From contig NZ_VFML01000001.1 of the NCBI RefSeq assembly GCF_006715045.1, positions 5,113,501 to 5,177,500 on the forward strand: DNA of 64,000 bases. Direction: 5' to 3'. The DNA is from Amycolatopsis cihanbeyliensis. GTDB lineage: Bacteria; Actinomycetota; Actinomycetes; Mycobacteriales; Pseudonocardiaceae. The position numbers were made by a program, and so were the translations under genes. How positions within the stretch are numbered: position 1 is the first letter of the stretch; each line of letters starts with the position of its first letter. Below the pieces are notes generated by a model that saw only the letters and a program-made list of their open reading frames with translations, was not told the DNA's origin and made no database searches. Positions 8,230-16,612 of this stretch are shown piece by piece.

Positions 8230-9564
8230 GTGTCGTCGGCGATACCGCTCGCCTGCGCGCTGCTCGCCGCGGGCCCTCTGCTCGGCACGGCACCCGCTCC
8301 GCCGCCGGACGCGCCGCCGCTGCCCACCCTCCCGCGCAGTGTCGAGGTCGAGCTGAAAGTGCACCGGGACGGCTCGCTCGCGGTCACCGAGGCGGTCTCG
8401 GTGCCCGCGGGGGAACGGATGCGACGGCAGGTGTCCCTGCGGCTCCCGCACGGCGACGCGCGGCAGCGGGTGCTCGGGGTGCGGGACGTCCGTATCGAGG
8501 GCAGTGGCTCGGCCGAGCTGACCGAAGAGCGGCTCGGTATCGACCTCGGCGGTGGCACCTCGATCGTCCGCTACACCGTGGACGGGGCGGTCACCGGCGG
8601 GGAGTTTCCGCGGGTGCACTGGCGCCCGGCGAGCGGCTGGGACACCGACCTCGAACTGGTCCGCGGGTCCTTCGCCGCGCCGCGCATCCCGGAGGCGCTG
8701 GACTGCGCCGCGGGTGCGCCGGGTGCGCCGCGGCCGTGCCTCGCGGCGCAGGTCGACCACGCCGGCCTGACCCGGTTCAGCCAGCGGCGGGTGCCCGCGG
8801 GGGAGCGGATCGAGCTCGCGGTGGACCTCCCGCCGCGAACCGTGCCGCCGAACGCCCGGATCGAGCCCGCGCCGACCCTGGCCGGCGCCTTCCTGCTCAC
8901 CCCTCCGGTGGCGTGGGCGTGGGCCTTGTTCGGGGTGTTCCTGCTGGTTCTCGCGGTGTCGCTGGGGGTGCTCCGGCGCGCCGACGCGGCCGCCCGCACC
9001 GGTCCGGTGCCCGGCTCGGCGCCGCCCGCGGAGCTGCGCCCGGGGCAGGCCGGGGTGCTGGTCGAGGGCCGGGCGGACGCCGTGGACCTCGCCGTGACCC
9101 TGCTCGACCTTCGCGAGCGGGCCCCGGAGGATCTCCGGGGATTCGAGCGGCTGGCCGGGTCGGCCGGGCCCGAACTGCCCGAGTTCGGCTCCGCCGTGCG
9201 GGCGGACCTGGTGCGGCACCGCTACCTGCACGGCTCCCGCCCGGTGCGGGCCGGGTGGCGGATCGTCGGTTACGGGGTGTTTCTGACCGTCGTGCTCGCG
9301 CTCACCACCGGTCACGCCCAGCTAGGGTTGGTGCTCGCCGCGGCGGGTGCCGCCCTCGCCTGCTGGGGCCTGCTGCTGCCGCCGCGTACCCGCCGTGGTC
9401 GGGCCGCGGTGCGGGCGCTACGCGGCATCGATCCGGAGCGGGCGCCGCTGCCCTGGGCCGTCGCGCTCGGTCGGCCCGGCGAATCCGTCGAGGTCGCGCA
9501 GTTGATCGGGCGGCTGGCCCGCTCCGCCGGTAGGCGTGGGCGTGCACTGCCGCCGGCGTCGTAG
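8230..9564 (+). CDS. DUF2207-like membrane protein, short tandem paralogue
   Basis: This 444-residue protein repeats the layout of its upstream neighbour: signal peptide, then VEVELKVHRDGSLAVTEAVSVPAGER, a beta-rich ectodomain, one membrane segment near residue 225 (WALFGVFLLVLAVSLGVL), and a shortened cytoplasmic part (VDLAVTLLDLRERAPEDLRG) ending with another membrane pair. The N-terminal domains of the two proteins align throughout, so the gene looks like a duplication followed by loss of part of the C-terminal region. GTG 8230 lies 5 bp after the upstream TGA, so the two are probably cotranslated. A paired membrane complex is plausible but is only an inference. Confidence 0.7.
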   Translation: MSSAIPLACALLAAGPLLGTAPAPPPDAPPLPTLPRSVEVELKVHRDGSLAVTEAVSVPAGERMRRQVSLRLPHGDARQRVLGVRDVRIEGSGSAELTEERLGIDLGGGTSIVRYTVDGAVTGGEFPRVHWRPASGWDTDLELVRGSFAAPRIPEALDCAAGAPGAPRPCLAAQVDHAGLTRFSQRRVPAGERIELAVDLPPRTVPPNARIEPAPTLAGAFLLTPPVAWAWALFGVFLLVLAVSLGVLRRADAAARTGPVPGSAPPAELRPGQAGVLVEGRADAVDLAVTLLDLRERAPEDLRGFERLAGSAGPELPEFGSAVRADLVRHRYLHGSRPVRAGWRIVGYGVFLTVVLALTTGHAQLGLVLAAAGAALACWGLLLPPRTRRGRAAVRALRGIDPERAPLPWAVALGRPGESVEVAQLIGRLARSAGRRGRALPPAS

Positions 9565-9567
9565 GGT
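9562..9567 (+). promoter_or_regulatory. -10 box of a probable leaderless promoter (M16 operon)
   Basis: TAGGGT stands 6 nt before ATG 9574 with no ribosome-binding sequence between them. Confidence 0.5.
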
Positions 9568-9573
9568 GGTCGC

Positions 9574-10860
9574 ATGGCCGTACCCGAGTTAACCCGACTC
9601 ACCCTCGACAACGGCCTGCGGGTCGTGCTCGCTCCGGACCGGACCGCCCCCGTGGTCGGCGTGAGCGTGCACTACGACGTGGGCTTTCGCTCCGAGCCGG
9701 AAGGACGCACCGGATTCGCTCACCTTTTCGAGCATCTCATGTTCCAGGGGAGCGAGAGCTTGGAGAAGCTCGCCCACTTCCGGCATGTGCAGGGCAGTGG
9801 CGGGATATTCAATGGCTCGACCCACCCGGACTACACCGACTACTTCCAGGTGCTGCCCTCCGGGGGGCTGGAGCGGGCCCTTTTCCTCGAGGCGGACCGC
9901 ATGCGGGCGCCCAAGCTGACCAAGGAGAACCTGGCCAACCAGATCGACGTGGTCAAGGAGGAGATCCGGCTCAACGTGCTGAACCGGCCGTACGGCGGGT
10001 TCCCGTGGATCCTGCTGCCCCCGGTGCTGTACTCCACCTTTCCCAACGCGCACAACGGCTATGGCGACTTCACCGACCTCGAGCAGGCGTCCATCGACGA
10101 CTGCGCAGCGTTCTTCGACACCTACTACGCGCCGGCGAACGCGGTGCTCACCGTGGCCGGTGACTTCGAGGTCGACCACGCCAGTCAGCTGATCGAGAAG
10201 CATTTCGGGGACGTGCCGTACCGGCCGGTGCCGCCGCGTCCCTCCTTCGGCGAGCCGCGCCCGAGCGAGGAACTGCGGGGCAGCCACAGCGATCCGCACG
10301 CCCCGCTGCCCGCGCTGGCCGTGGGGTACCGGATGCCGGATCCGGTCAACGAGGTGGACGGCTACCTCGCCAACCTGGTGCTGTCCGGGTTGCTCGCCGA
10401 CGGTGACGGTTCCCGGCTGCAACAGCGGTTGGTGCACCGCGAGCCGCTGGTCACCGACATCAACGCGGGCGCGGGCCTGTTCGGCCCGTTCGAGGCGCGC
10501 GACCCGGACACGTTCTCGGTCACCGCGGTGTACCCGCACGAGGTGTCTCCCGAGCAGGTGCTGGGCGCGCTGGACGAGGAGTTGGAGACGCTGGCCACCA
10601 CCCCACCCGCCGAGCAGGAGCTGGCCAAGATCACCGCGCGGTGGAGCGCGAACCTGCATGCCGAGCACGACCGCCTGATCAGCAGGACGCTCGCGCTCGG
10701 TTCCTTCGAGCTGTTGTACGGCGATCCGGCGCTGGTGTACGGCCTCGCCGACCGGATCGCCGCCGTGACCCCGTCCGATGTGGCCACGGCCGCGAAGGCG
10801 CTGCGCCCGGACGCCAGGGCCGTGCTCGTGGTCGAGCCGGCACAGGGAGGTGCCCAATGA
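9574..10860 (+). CDS. M16 family zinc peptidase, catalytic subunit
   Basis: A 428-residue inverzincin. The zinc site HLFEH (H50, E53, H54) is intact, with the downstream EEIRLN supplying the third ligand. Residues 1-210 form the first M16 domain and 220-420 the inactive-type second domain (PALAVGYRMPDPVNEVDGYLAN). Bacterial M16 proteins degrade peptides or process exported proteins and often work as a heterodimer of an active and an inactive subunit, which is exactly what the next gene encodes. Its ATGA overlap with that gene supports equimolar synthesis. The ATG is preceded by a TAGGGT box at leaderless spacing. Confidence 0.9.
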   Translation: MAVPELTRLTLDNGLRVVLAPDRTAPVVGVSVHYDVGFRSEPEGRTGFAHLFEHLMFQGSESLEKLAHFRHVQGSGGIFNGSTHPDYTDYFQVLPSGGLERALFLEADRMRAPKLTKENLANQIDVVKEEIRLNVLNRPYGGFPWILLPPVLYSTFPNAHNGYGDFTDLEQASIDDCAAFFDTYYAPANAVLTVAGDFEVDHASQLIEKHFGDVPYRPVPPRPSFGEPRPSEELRGSHSDPHAPLPALAVGYRMPDPVNEVDGYLANLVLSGLLADGDGSRLQQRLVHREPLVTDINAGAGLFGPFEARDPDTFSVTAVYPHEVSPEQVLGALDEELETLATTPPAEQELAKITARWSANLHAEHDRLISRTLALGSFELLYGDPALVYGLADRIAAVTPSDVATAAKALRPDARAVLVVEPAQGGAQ

Positions 10861-12236
10861 CGAGTGCGATGCATCGCAGCGCCGAGGAGATCGGCCGCAC
10901 GGAGGTCGGGCCGCGGGAGGTGCCGCCGCTCGGCGAGCAGCGCGCCGCGGCCGACCTGGCCCATGTGGACACCGTGCTCGGCAACGGGCTGCGGCTGCTG
11001 GCCGTGCGCAAGGCCAATGTCCCGCTGGTGGAGTTCCGGCTCTCCATCCCGTTCGCGGGGGACGCCCCGATGCACCCGGCCACCGCCGAGGTGCTCGCGG
11101 AGAGCCTGCCGACCGGGACCCGCAGGCGGGACCGGATCGCGATCGACACCGAGTTGGCCCTGATCGGCGGCGAGCTGGCCACCATGGTGGACCCCGAACG
11201 GCTCGCGGTGAACGGCAGCGCGCTGGCAGGCGAACTGCCCACGTTGCTCGACGTGCTGGCCGACGTGCTCACCCAGGCGTCCTATGTGGACAACGAGGTG
11301 CGCAGGGAGTCGGCCAGGATCGGGGAACGGCTCGCGGTGGCCCGCACCCAGCCCAGGGTGATCGCGCGGGAGGCACTGCAGCGCCGCCGGTACGGCGACC
11401 ATCCCTACACCCGCGAGGTGCCGCAGGCCGCCGATGTCGCCGAGGTCACCCCGGAGCGGGTGCGGGCGCTGCACGCGGCCGCGGTGCTGCCCCGGGGCTC
11501 GACCCTGGTGCTGGTGGGGGACATCGATCCGGACACCGTGACGGCCGACATCGAGCGGGCACTCGCCGACTGGCACTCGCCATCCGCCGCCGCGGTGCTG
11601 CCCGCGTTGCCGGAGCTGTCCGGCGGGGACGTGCTGCTGGTGCCGAGGCCGGGGGCGGTGCAGTCGCAGATCCGGCTCTCCGCGCAGGCGTTGCCGCGGA
11701 CCGACTCCCGGTACGCCGCGCTGCAGCTGGCGAACCTCGCCTTCGGCGGGTACTTCTCCTCCCGGCTGGTGGAGAACATCCGCGAGGAGAAGGGGTACAC
11801 CTACAGCGCGCATTCCGGGTTCGAGTTCACCGGGGACAACGCGACGGTGCAGGTGGACGCCGACACCGCGAGCGAGGTGACCGCGGCCGCCCTGCTGGAG
11901 ACCCGCTACGAGCTGGGCAGGCTGGGCCTGGTCCCGCCGACCGCGGAGGAGGTGGAGACCGTGCGGCAGTACGCCATCGGCTCGCTGCTGATCGCCACCT
12001 CCTCGCAGTCCGGGCTGGCCAGCCAACTGTCCGCGCTGGCCTCGGTCGGCCTCGGGGTCGAGTGGCTCGCCGGGCATCCGGAACGGCTCGCCGCGGTCAC
12101 CGCCGAGCAGGTCGCCGAGGCCGCGCTGGAGTTCTTCGCGCCGAAGCGGTTCACCGGTGTGGTGGTCGGCGACCCGGACACCCTCGAACCGAAGCTGTCC
12201 GCGCTCGGGAACGTCACCGTGGGGCGCGGAGCGTGA
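10857..12236 (+). CDS. M16 family peptidase homologue lacking the zinc motif
   Basis: A 459-residue protein with the M16 fold: GNGLRLLAVRKANVPLVEFRL at the start, and the R/Y substrate-binding region of the second domain near FGGYFSSRLVENIREEKGYTYSAHSGFE. The HxxEH site is absent; the equivalent stretch reads AEVLAESLPTGT. It is therefore the non-catalytic partner that usually helps bind and clamp substrate. ATG 10857 overlaps the stop of the catalytic subunit (ATGA) and its own stop overlaps the nudC start (GTGA), so the three genes are coupled. Confidence 0.88.
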   Translation: MTSAMHRSAEEIGRTEVGPREVPPLGEQRAAADLAHVDTVLGNGLRLLAVRKANVPLVEFRLSIPFAGDAPMHPATAEVLAESLPTGTRRRDRIAIDTELALIGGELATMVDPERLAVNGSALAGELPTLLDVLADVLTQASYVDNEVRRESARIGERLAVARTQPRVIAREALQRRRYGDHPYTREVPQAADVAEVTPERVRALHAAAVLPRGSTLVLVGDIDPDTVTADIERALADWHSPSAAAVLPALPELSGGDVLLVPRPGAVQSQIRLSAQALPRTDSRYAALQLANLAFGGYFSSRLVENIREEKGYTYSAHSGFEFTGDNATVQVDADTASEVTAAALLETRYELGRLGLVPPTAEEVETVRQYAIGSLLIATSSQSGLASQLSALASVGLGVEWLAGHPERLAAVTAEQVAEAALEFFAPKRFTGVVVGDPDTLEPKLSALGNVTVGRGA

Positions 12237-13255
12237 CTGCCCAGCCGTTCCGGCTCGGCACCGTGCCGGCCCTGGCTCGGTCCACTGTGGACCGCCAGGA
12301 GTGGTTGCGTGCCGACCCGGAGCGGCTGCTGGCGCGCTGGTCGAGTGCCAGGGTGGTGCTGCTGGACGACACCGGGCGCACGCCGGTGCCGTTCGGGGAG
12401 ACCACGCTGGCCACCCGCAAGGCGGCGGCCTACGGTGACCGGCCGCCGGAGGAGGCGATGTTCCTCGGCGAGTGGCAGGGCGTGGACCACTGGGGCATGC
12501 CCGGCACCCCCGATGGCGAGGTCGAGTCGGTGCCGATGCGCGGGAGCTGGGGCGTCGCGGACACCGCACCCGCCGCGGGCGGCGAGGTCTGGCTGGACCT
12601 GCGCGGGCACGGCGACCTCCTGGACGACACCTCGGCCGGGCTGTTCACCACTGCGCTCGCGTTGCGCAACTGGCATCGCAGGGCGCGGTTCTGCGCCCGC
12701 TGCGGTGGGCGGACCCGCCTGGTCCAGTACGGCTGGGCCGCGGTGTGCGACTCCTGCGAGCGGGAGGAGTACCCGCGTACCGATCCGGCGGTGATCTGCC
12801 TTGTGCACGACGATTCCGGGGTGAACGGCGAGCGGGTGCTGCTGGCGCGGCAGCCGAACTGGCCGCCGCACCGCTACTCGGTGCTCGCCGGGTTCGTGGA
12901 GGCCGGCGAGTCCCTCGAGGGGTGCGTCACCAGGGAGATCCGGGAGGAGGTCGGGGTCGAGGTTGCCGGCGTCCGATACCTCGGCAGCCAGCCCTGGCCC
13001 TTCCCGCGTTCGATCATGCTGGGCTTCGTGGCGAGGGCGGACCCCGCCGCGCCGCTGCTGCCGGCCGACGGCGAGATCGAGAGCGCGCTCTGGGCCACCA
13101 GGGAGGAACTGCGGGAGACCTTCGCGAACAGCCAGACCCGCAGCGGGAACGCCGTGCCGACCCCGATCGGTGGCGGAGCCGGCCGGATGCTGCTGCCCGG
13201 CAACTCGTCCATCGCCAGGGTCATGCTCGAAGCCTGGACCCTGGCGGAAGGCTGA
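12233..13255 (+). CDS. nudC: NAD+ diphosphatase / RNA de-NADding Nudix hydrolase
   Basis: A 340-residue NudC. The N-terminal domain is followed by a zinc ribbon near residue 153 (CARCGG and CDSCERE), then the Nudix box from about residue 220, GX5EX7REUXEEXGU, complete as GFVEAGES and REIREEVG. The SQPWPFPRS motif that reads the NAD nicotinamide side is present. NudC cleaves NAD(H) to NMN and AMP and removes NAD caps from RNA 5' ends. GTG 12233 overlaps the M16 stop. A perfect 10-bp inverted repeat 25 bp after the stop may end the operon. Confidence 0.93.
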   Translation: MTAQPFRLGTVPALARSTVDRQEWLRADPERLLARWSSARVVLLDDTGRTPVPFGETTLATRKAAAYGDRPPEEAMFLGEWQGVDHWGMPGTPDGEVESVPMRGSWGVADTAPAAGGEVWLDLRGHGDLLDDTSAGLFTTALALRNWHRRARFCARCGGRTRLVQYGWAAVCDSCEREEYPRTDPAVICLVHDDSGVNGERVLLARQPNWPPHRYSVLAGFVEAGESLEGCVTREIREEVGVEVAGVRYLGSQPWPFPRSIMLGFVARADPAAPLLPADGEIESALWATREELRETFANSQTRSGNAVPTPIGGGAGRMLLPGNSSIARVMLEAWTLAEG

Positions 13256-13279
13256 ACGGGCGCACGGGCGCGGTCACTT

Positions 13280-13309
13280 AGCCTGAATCCACCGACTGTG
13301 ATTCAGGCT
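13280..13309 (+). terminator. Inverted repeat after nudC, possible terminator
   Basis: AGCCTGAATC and GATTCAGGCT pair perfectly over 10 bp with a 10-nt loop. There is no T tract, and the stem is only moderately G+C rich, so it could instead be an operator for the remnant gene at 13503. From 13310 to 13480 I see no gene. Confidence 0.45.
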
Positions 13310-13502
13310 GAGAGGTCATTGTAGAATGAGGCGGTCGAGTCGGCGGAAAATTCTACCCCTTATGGGGTTTTGCTGTAGCGCGTCTGGGTTCTGTTTTTTC
13401 ACGTCGTGGGTGTGGGTCTGTGTTCGGTGTGACAATTTATGCGATGCGGTGTAAAGCACGGCTCCGCGCCACGTGAGAAGAGAAGGAGGTGCGCGGTGAT
13501 GG

Positions 13503-13621
13503 GTGGAGAAACGTCGGCTGTGTCGCGGATGGAGTTTGTGCACGGCTGTGGTGTTGGGTGCCGTGCTGCTGCCCTCGACAGGTACGCAGGCGGCCGCTGA
13601 CACCGCTTCCGCTCCGAACGA
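13503..13621 (+). pseudogene. 5' stump of a secreted-protein gene
   Basis: A strong ribosome site (AAGGAGGT, 13482-13489) leads to GTG 13503. The frame gives a classical signal peptide: a basic start EKRRLCRG, a hydrophobic core TAVVLGAVLLP and a cleavage-like TQAAADTAS. After residue 40 the frame runs straight into the antisense strand of an IS630 transposase remnant and continues to 13880 without homology, so the mature protein has been lost. The signal peptide may still be translated. G+C content and T content upstream (13310-13440) differ from the flanking genes. Confidence 0.6.
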
Positions 13622-13848
13622 GCCCTCCAGCCGGTCGGCCACAAACCGCGACCGCCACTTCGACACGGTGTTCCGCGAAACCCCGATGTCCGCAGCCGCC
13701 GCACCGATCGAGCCGCCTTCCGCGCAGCGCAACACGATCCGCGACCGCAACGCCAACGCCTGCGCGGTCTTCCGGCGGCGCGACCATCCACTCAGGACGC
13801 TAGCTCCTGGACGGTCAGGACAACGGGCTCACGCTTCGGGCTCGGCAT
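13622..13848 (-). pseudogene. IS630-family transposase remnant (N-terminus only)
   Basis: Read on the minus strand from ATG 13848, the frame gives PSPKREPVVLTVQELAS and then stops at TGA (13794-13792). After a shift of frame it resumes with KTAQALALRSRIVLRCAEGG and SRNTVSKWRSRFVADRLEG, the N-terminal helix-turn-helix of IS630-type transposases. Homology ends at about 13622. The DDE catalytic domain is missing, so it is dead. No terminal repeats or target duplication were recognised. It abuts the truncated signal-peptide gene, which suggests the insertion or its later deletion destroyed that gene. Confidence 0.75.
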
Positions 13849-13889
13849 CGCCACCCCCACAACTACCAACGAACTACTGAGTCACGACA

Positions 13890-15278
13890 CTAGAGCAGCG
13901 TGCCCAGCGGGAGGATCAGGGCGATCGCGAGCACGGAGATCACCGTCTCCATCAGCGACCAGCTCTTGATCGTCTGCCCGACCGACAGCCCGAAGTACTC
14001 CTTCACCAGCCAGAAACCGGCGTCGTTGAGGTGGGAGAAGAACAGCGAACCGGCGCCGATGGCCAGCACGAGCAGCGCATTGTGCGTAGGGTCAAGGCCT
14101 GCGGCCAGCGGAGCCACGATCCCGGCCGCGGACACCGTCGCCACGGTGGCCGAACCGGTGGCCAGCCGGATGGCCACGGCGACCAGCCAGCCCAGCAGCA
14201 GCGGCGAGAAGTCCGCCCCGGTGGCCAGCCGGGTGATCACATCGCCGACCCCGGCGTCCACCAGGGTCTGCTTGAAACCGCCGCCCGCGCCGACGATCAG
14301 CAGGATCCCGGCGATCGGCGGCAGCGCCTCGGCGAGCGTGCCGGAGAGCTTGCCACGGCTGAACCCGGCCGCGCGGCCAAGGGTGACCATGCCGAGCAGC
14401 ACCGCGGCCAGCAGCGCCACCAGCGGGTTGCCGACGAAGTCCAGCAGCCTGCGCGGGTGGCCGCCCTCAGCCAGCAGGATGTCGGCCAGCGCCTTGCCCA
14501 TCATCAGCACCACCGGCAGCAGCACGGTGCACACGGTGGCCAGGAAGCTCGGTGCCCGGCGCTGCTCGGCGGTGGCCCGCTGGGACTCGGGACCGGCTTC
14601 GGGAACCAGGTGCGCGGGCGCGGTCGCGTCCGGGACCAGCCGGGCGGCGATCCTGCCGAACAGCGGGCCCGCCACGATCACCGTCGGGATGGCCACCAGC
14701 ACACCCAGCGCGAGGATGATGCCGACGTTGGCGTCCAGCGCCCCGGCCGCGGCCAGCGGGCCCGGGTGCGGCGGTACCAGGCCGTGCAGCACGGAAAGGC
14801 CCGCCAGCGCCGGAATCCCGAGCAGCATCAGCGGCCGCCCGGTCCGCCGGGACACCAGCAGCACCACCGGGATGAGCATCACCAGCCCGATCTCGAAGAA
14901 CATCGGCAGCCCGATCAGCGCGGCCACCAGCGCCATCGACCAGGGCAGCAGCCTGCGGCCGGACCGGGAGATGATGGTGTCCACGATCTGGTCGGCGCCG
15001 CCGGAGTCGGCGAGCAGCCTGCCCAGCATGGCGCCGAGCGCGATCAGCACCCCCACCGAGGCCACGGTGGAACCGACCCCGTCGGTGAAGCTGTCGATCA
15101 GGGTGTCCACCGGCATCCCGGCCACCAGCCCGAGCAGCCCCGAACTCAGGATCAGCGCCAGGAACGGGTGCAGCTTCAGCTTGGTGATCAGTACGACGAT
15201 CAGCGCGATGGCCAGCAGGGTGGCCGCGATCAGCCGGGTGTCCTGCCCGGTCCACGTGGCGGCGGCGAGCGTGTTCAC
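13890..15278 (-). CDS. gntP: Gluconate permease (GntP family gluconate:H+ symporter)
   Basis: A 462-residue polytopic membrane protein with about 12 hydrophobic segments. Signatures include KLHPFLALILSSGLLGLVAGM, DGVGSTVASVGVLIALGAMLG, HGLVPPHPGPLAAAG and LATGSATVATVSAAGIVAPLA, which are characteristic of GntP transporters. It imports gluconate with protons. The neighbouring gluconokinase, overlapping its start by four bases, confirms the substrate class. The pair is divergent from a GntR-type repressor, so induction by gluconate is expected. Confidence 0.92.
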   Translation of the reverse strand: MNTLAAATWTGQDTRLIAATLLAIALIVVLITKLKLHPFLALILSSGLLGLVAGMPVDTLIDSFTDGVGSTVASVGVLIALGAMLGRLLADSGGADQIVDTIISRSGRRLLPWSMALVAALIGLPMFFEIGLVMLIPVVLLVSRRTGRPLMLLGIPALAGLSVLHGLVPPHPGPLAAAGALDANVGIILALGVLVAIPTVIVAGPLFGRIAARLVPDATAPAHLVPEAGPESQRATAEQRRAPSFLATVCTVLLPVVLMMGKALADILLAEGGHPRRLLDFVGNPLVALLAAVLLGMVTLGRAAGFSRGKLSGTLAEALPPIAGILLIVGAGGGFKQTLVDAGVGDVITRLATGADFSPLLLGWLVAVAIRLATGSATVATVSAAGIVAPLAAGLDPTHNALLVLAIGAGSLFFSHLNDAGFWLVKEYFGLSVGQTIKSWSLMETVISVLAIALILPLGTLL

Positions 15279-15772
15279 GGGGTGCCCTCGCTTTCCCTCC
15301 CGAGTGCGATACGCACGATGTCCTCCGGTGGTGTCGCGATGTCCGCGGTCAGCCCGGGCTCGTCCGGCCGCAGCGGTTCCAGGTCGGCGAGTTGGGAGTC
15401 CAGCAGGGACACCGGCATGAAATGACCGGAGCGGCCGGTCATCCGGCCGGCCAGCAGCTCCCGGTCCCCGTGCAGGTGCAGGAACCAGACCCCTGCGTCC
15501 ACGCGCAACACGTCCCGGTAGGAGCGTTTGAGCGCCGAGCAGCTGACCACCCCGCCGGTCGCGGCATGTTCGCTGATCCAGCCCGCGATGGCCGACAGCC
15601 AGGGTGCGCGGTCGGCGTCGGTGAGCGGGGTGCCCGCGGACATCTTGGCGACGTTGGCCTCGGGGTGGAAGGAGTCGGCCTCGGCGTACTCGACGCCGAG
15701 CGCGGCCGCGAGCTCCGTGCCGACGGTGGTCTTGCCGGAGCCGGCCACGCCCATGACGACGATGACGCTCAT
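15275..15772 (-). CDS. gntK: Gluconokinase
   Basis: A 165-residue P-loop kinase with Walker A GVAGSGKTT at residues 8-16 and the family motifs ADSFHPEANVAKMSAGTPLTD, ERSYRD-like SALKRSYRD and FLHLHGDRELLAGRM. It phosphorylates gluconate to 6-phosphogluconate for the pentose phosphate route. The ATG at 15772 starts exactly at the conserved MSVIVVMGVAGSGKT. An upstream TTG at 15790 would add six residues but lies inside the operator. It overlaps gntP (ATGA-type junction) and is divergently transcribed from gntR. Confidence 0.93.
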   Translation of the reverse strand: MSVIVVMGVAGSGKTTVGTELAAALGVEYAEADSFHPEANVAKMSAGTPLTDADRAPWLSAIAGWISEHAATGGVVSCSALKRSYRDVLRVDAGVWFLHLHGDRELLAGRMTGRSGHFMPVSLLDSQLADLEPLRPDEPGLTADIATPPEDIVRIALGRESEGTP

Positions 15773-15789
15773 GGGCGAAGTGAACCTCA

Positions 15790-15826
15790 AAAGTAGTACT
15801 TAATCAAGAGAAAGTAGTACTTAATC
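15790..15826. promoter_or_regulatory. Doubled 16-bp operator between gntK and gntR
   Basis: AAAGTAGTACTTAATC occurs twice without a mismatch, at 15790-15805 and 15811-15826. The repeat distance is 21 bp, two helical turns, so two dimers would bind the same face. Each copy contains the palindromic core AGTACT. Position between divergent gntKP and gntR makes it the likely GntR operator. Confidence 0.7.
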
Positions 15827-15872
15827 GAAACAGGCGGGTAACCTGAGGGGAACCGGAGAAACTGGAGGTGCG

Positions 15873-16577
15873 GTGGCCGACGGCACGCACGCGCGGGTGC
15901 TGGACGCACTGGGTTCCGCCATCGTGCGTGGCTCCCTCGAGCCGGGAGCCGTGCTGCGGGTCGAGGAACTGCAGCAGCGGTACGACGTGTCCCGCACGGT
16001 GGCCCGCGAGGTCGTCCGGGCACTGGAGGGGATGGGCCTGACGACCAGCAAGCGCAGGGTCGGCGTGACCGTGCGCGAGTCGGCGGGCTGGAACCACTAC
16101 GACCCCAGGTTGATCCGCTGGCAACTGGACGGTCCGGGGCGTGCGGAGGCCCTGCGCACGCTGACCGAGCTGCGCAGCGCGGTGGAGCCGAGCGCGGCCA
16201 GGTTCGCCGCCCTGCGTGCCTCGCCCGAGCAGCGGGGCAGGTTGCGCGCGCTGGCCACCCGGCTGGCCGGCACCGCCAAGGCCAGGGACCTCGGTACCTT
16301 CCTCGGGCACGACATCGAGTTCCACCACCTGGTGCTGACCGCGTCCGGCAACCCGATGTTCGGCCAACTGTCCGAAGTGGTCGCCGAGGTGCTCACCGGA
16401 AGGACAGGGCACGGCTTGATGCCCCCCGAGCCGCGGCCCGAGGCGGTGGCCTGGCACGCCGAGGTCGCCATCGCGATCGAGGCAGGCGAGGCGAGCCGGG
16501 CCGAACGGGCCATGGCCGACATCGTGGTGCAGGCCCGGGACGAGATACTCGAACTGCTCACCCCGCCGGACCGGTAG
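15873..16577 (+). CDS. gntR: FadR-subfamily GntR transcriptional regulator
   Basis: A 234-residue regulator. Residues 5-75 are a winged helix (RVLDALGSAIVRGSLEPGAVLRVEEL, SRTVAREVVRALEGMGLT). Residues 90-230 are an FCD ligand domain with the metal-binding acidic and histidine pattern (HDIEFHHLVL, AWHAEVAIAIEAGE). FCD proteins usually release DNA on binding a sugar acid or its phosphate, here probably gluconate or 6-phosphogluconate. GTG 15873 has the good site CTGGAGGTG. The doubled 16-bp repeat immediately upstream is the likely autoregulatory and gntKP operator. Confidence 0.88.
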   Translation: MADGTHARVLDALGSAIVRGSLEPGAVLRVEELQQRYDVSRTVAREVVRALEGMGLTTSKRRVGVTVRESAGWNHYDPRLIRWQLDGPGRAEALRTLTELRSAVEPSAARFAALRASPEQRGRLRALATRLAGTAKARDLGTFLGHDIEFHHLVLTASGNPMFGQLSEVVAEVLTGRTGHGLMPPEPRPEAVAWHAEVAIAIEAGEASRAERAMADIVVQARDEILELLTPPDR

Positions 16578-16599
16578 CCCGGTCGCCGGCCCCGTTCGG

Positions 16600-16605
16600 T
16601 ACGGT
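16600..16605 (+). promoter_or_regulatory. -10 box of a probable leaderless promoter (cobD)
   Basis: TACGGT lies 7 nt before GTG 16613. No ribosome-binding sequence is present in between. Confidence 0.4.
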
Positions 16606-16612
16606 CAGCCGG

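Noticed and set aside
6531..8558. 675-codon minus-strand frame
   Set aside because: It is the antisense shadow of the DUF2207-like genes, caused by high third-position G+C. No start site or recognisable motif.
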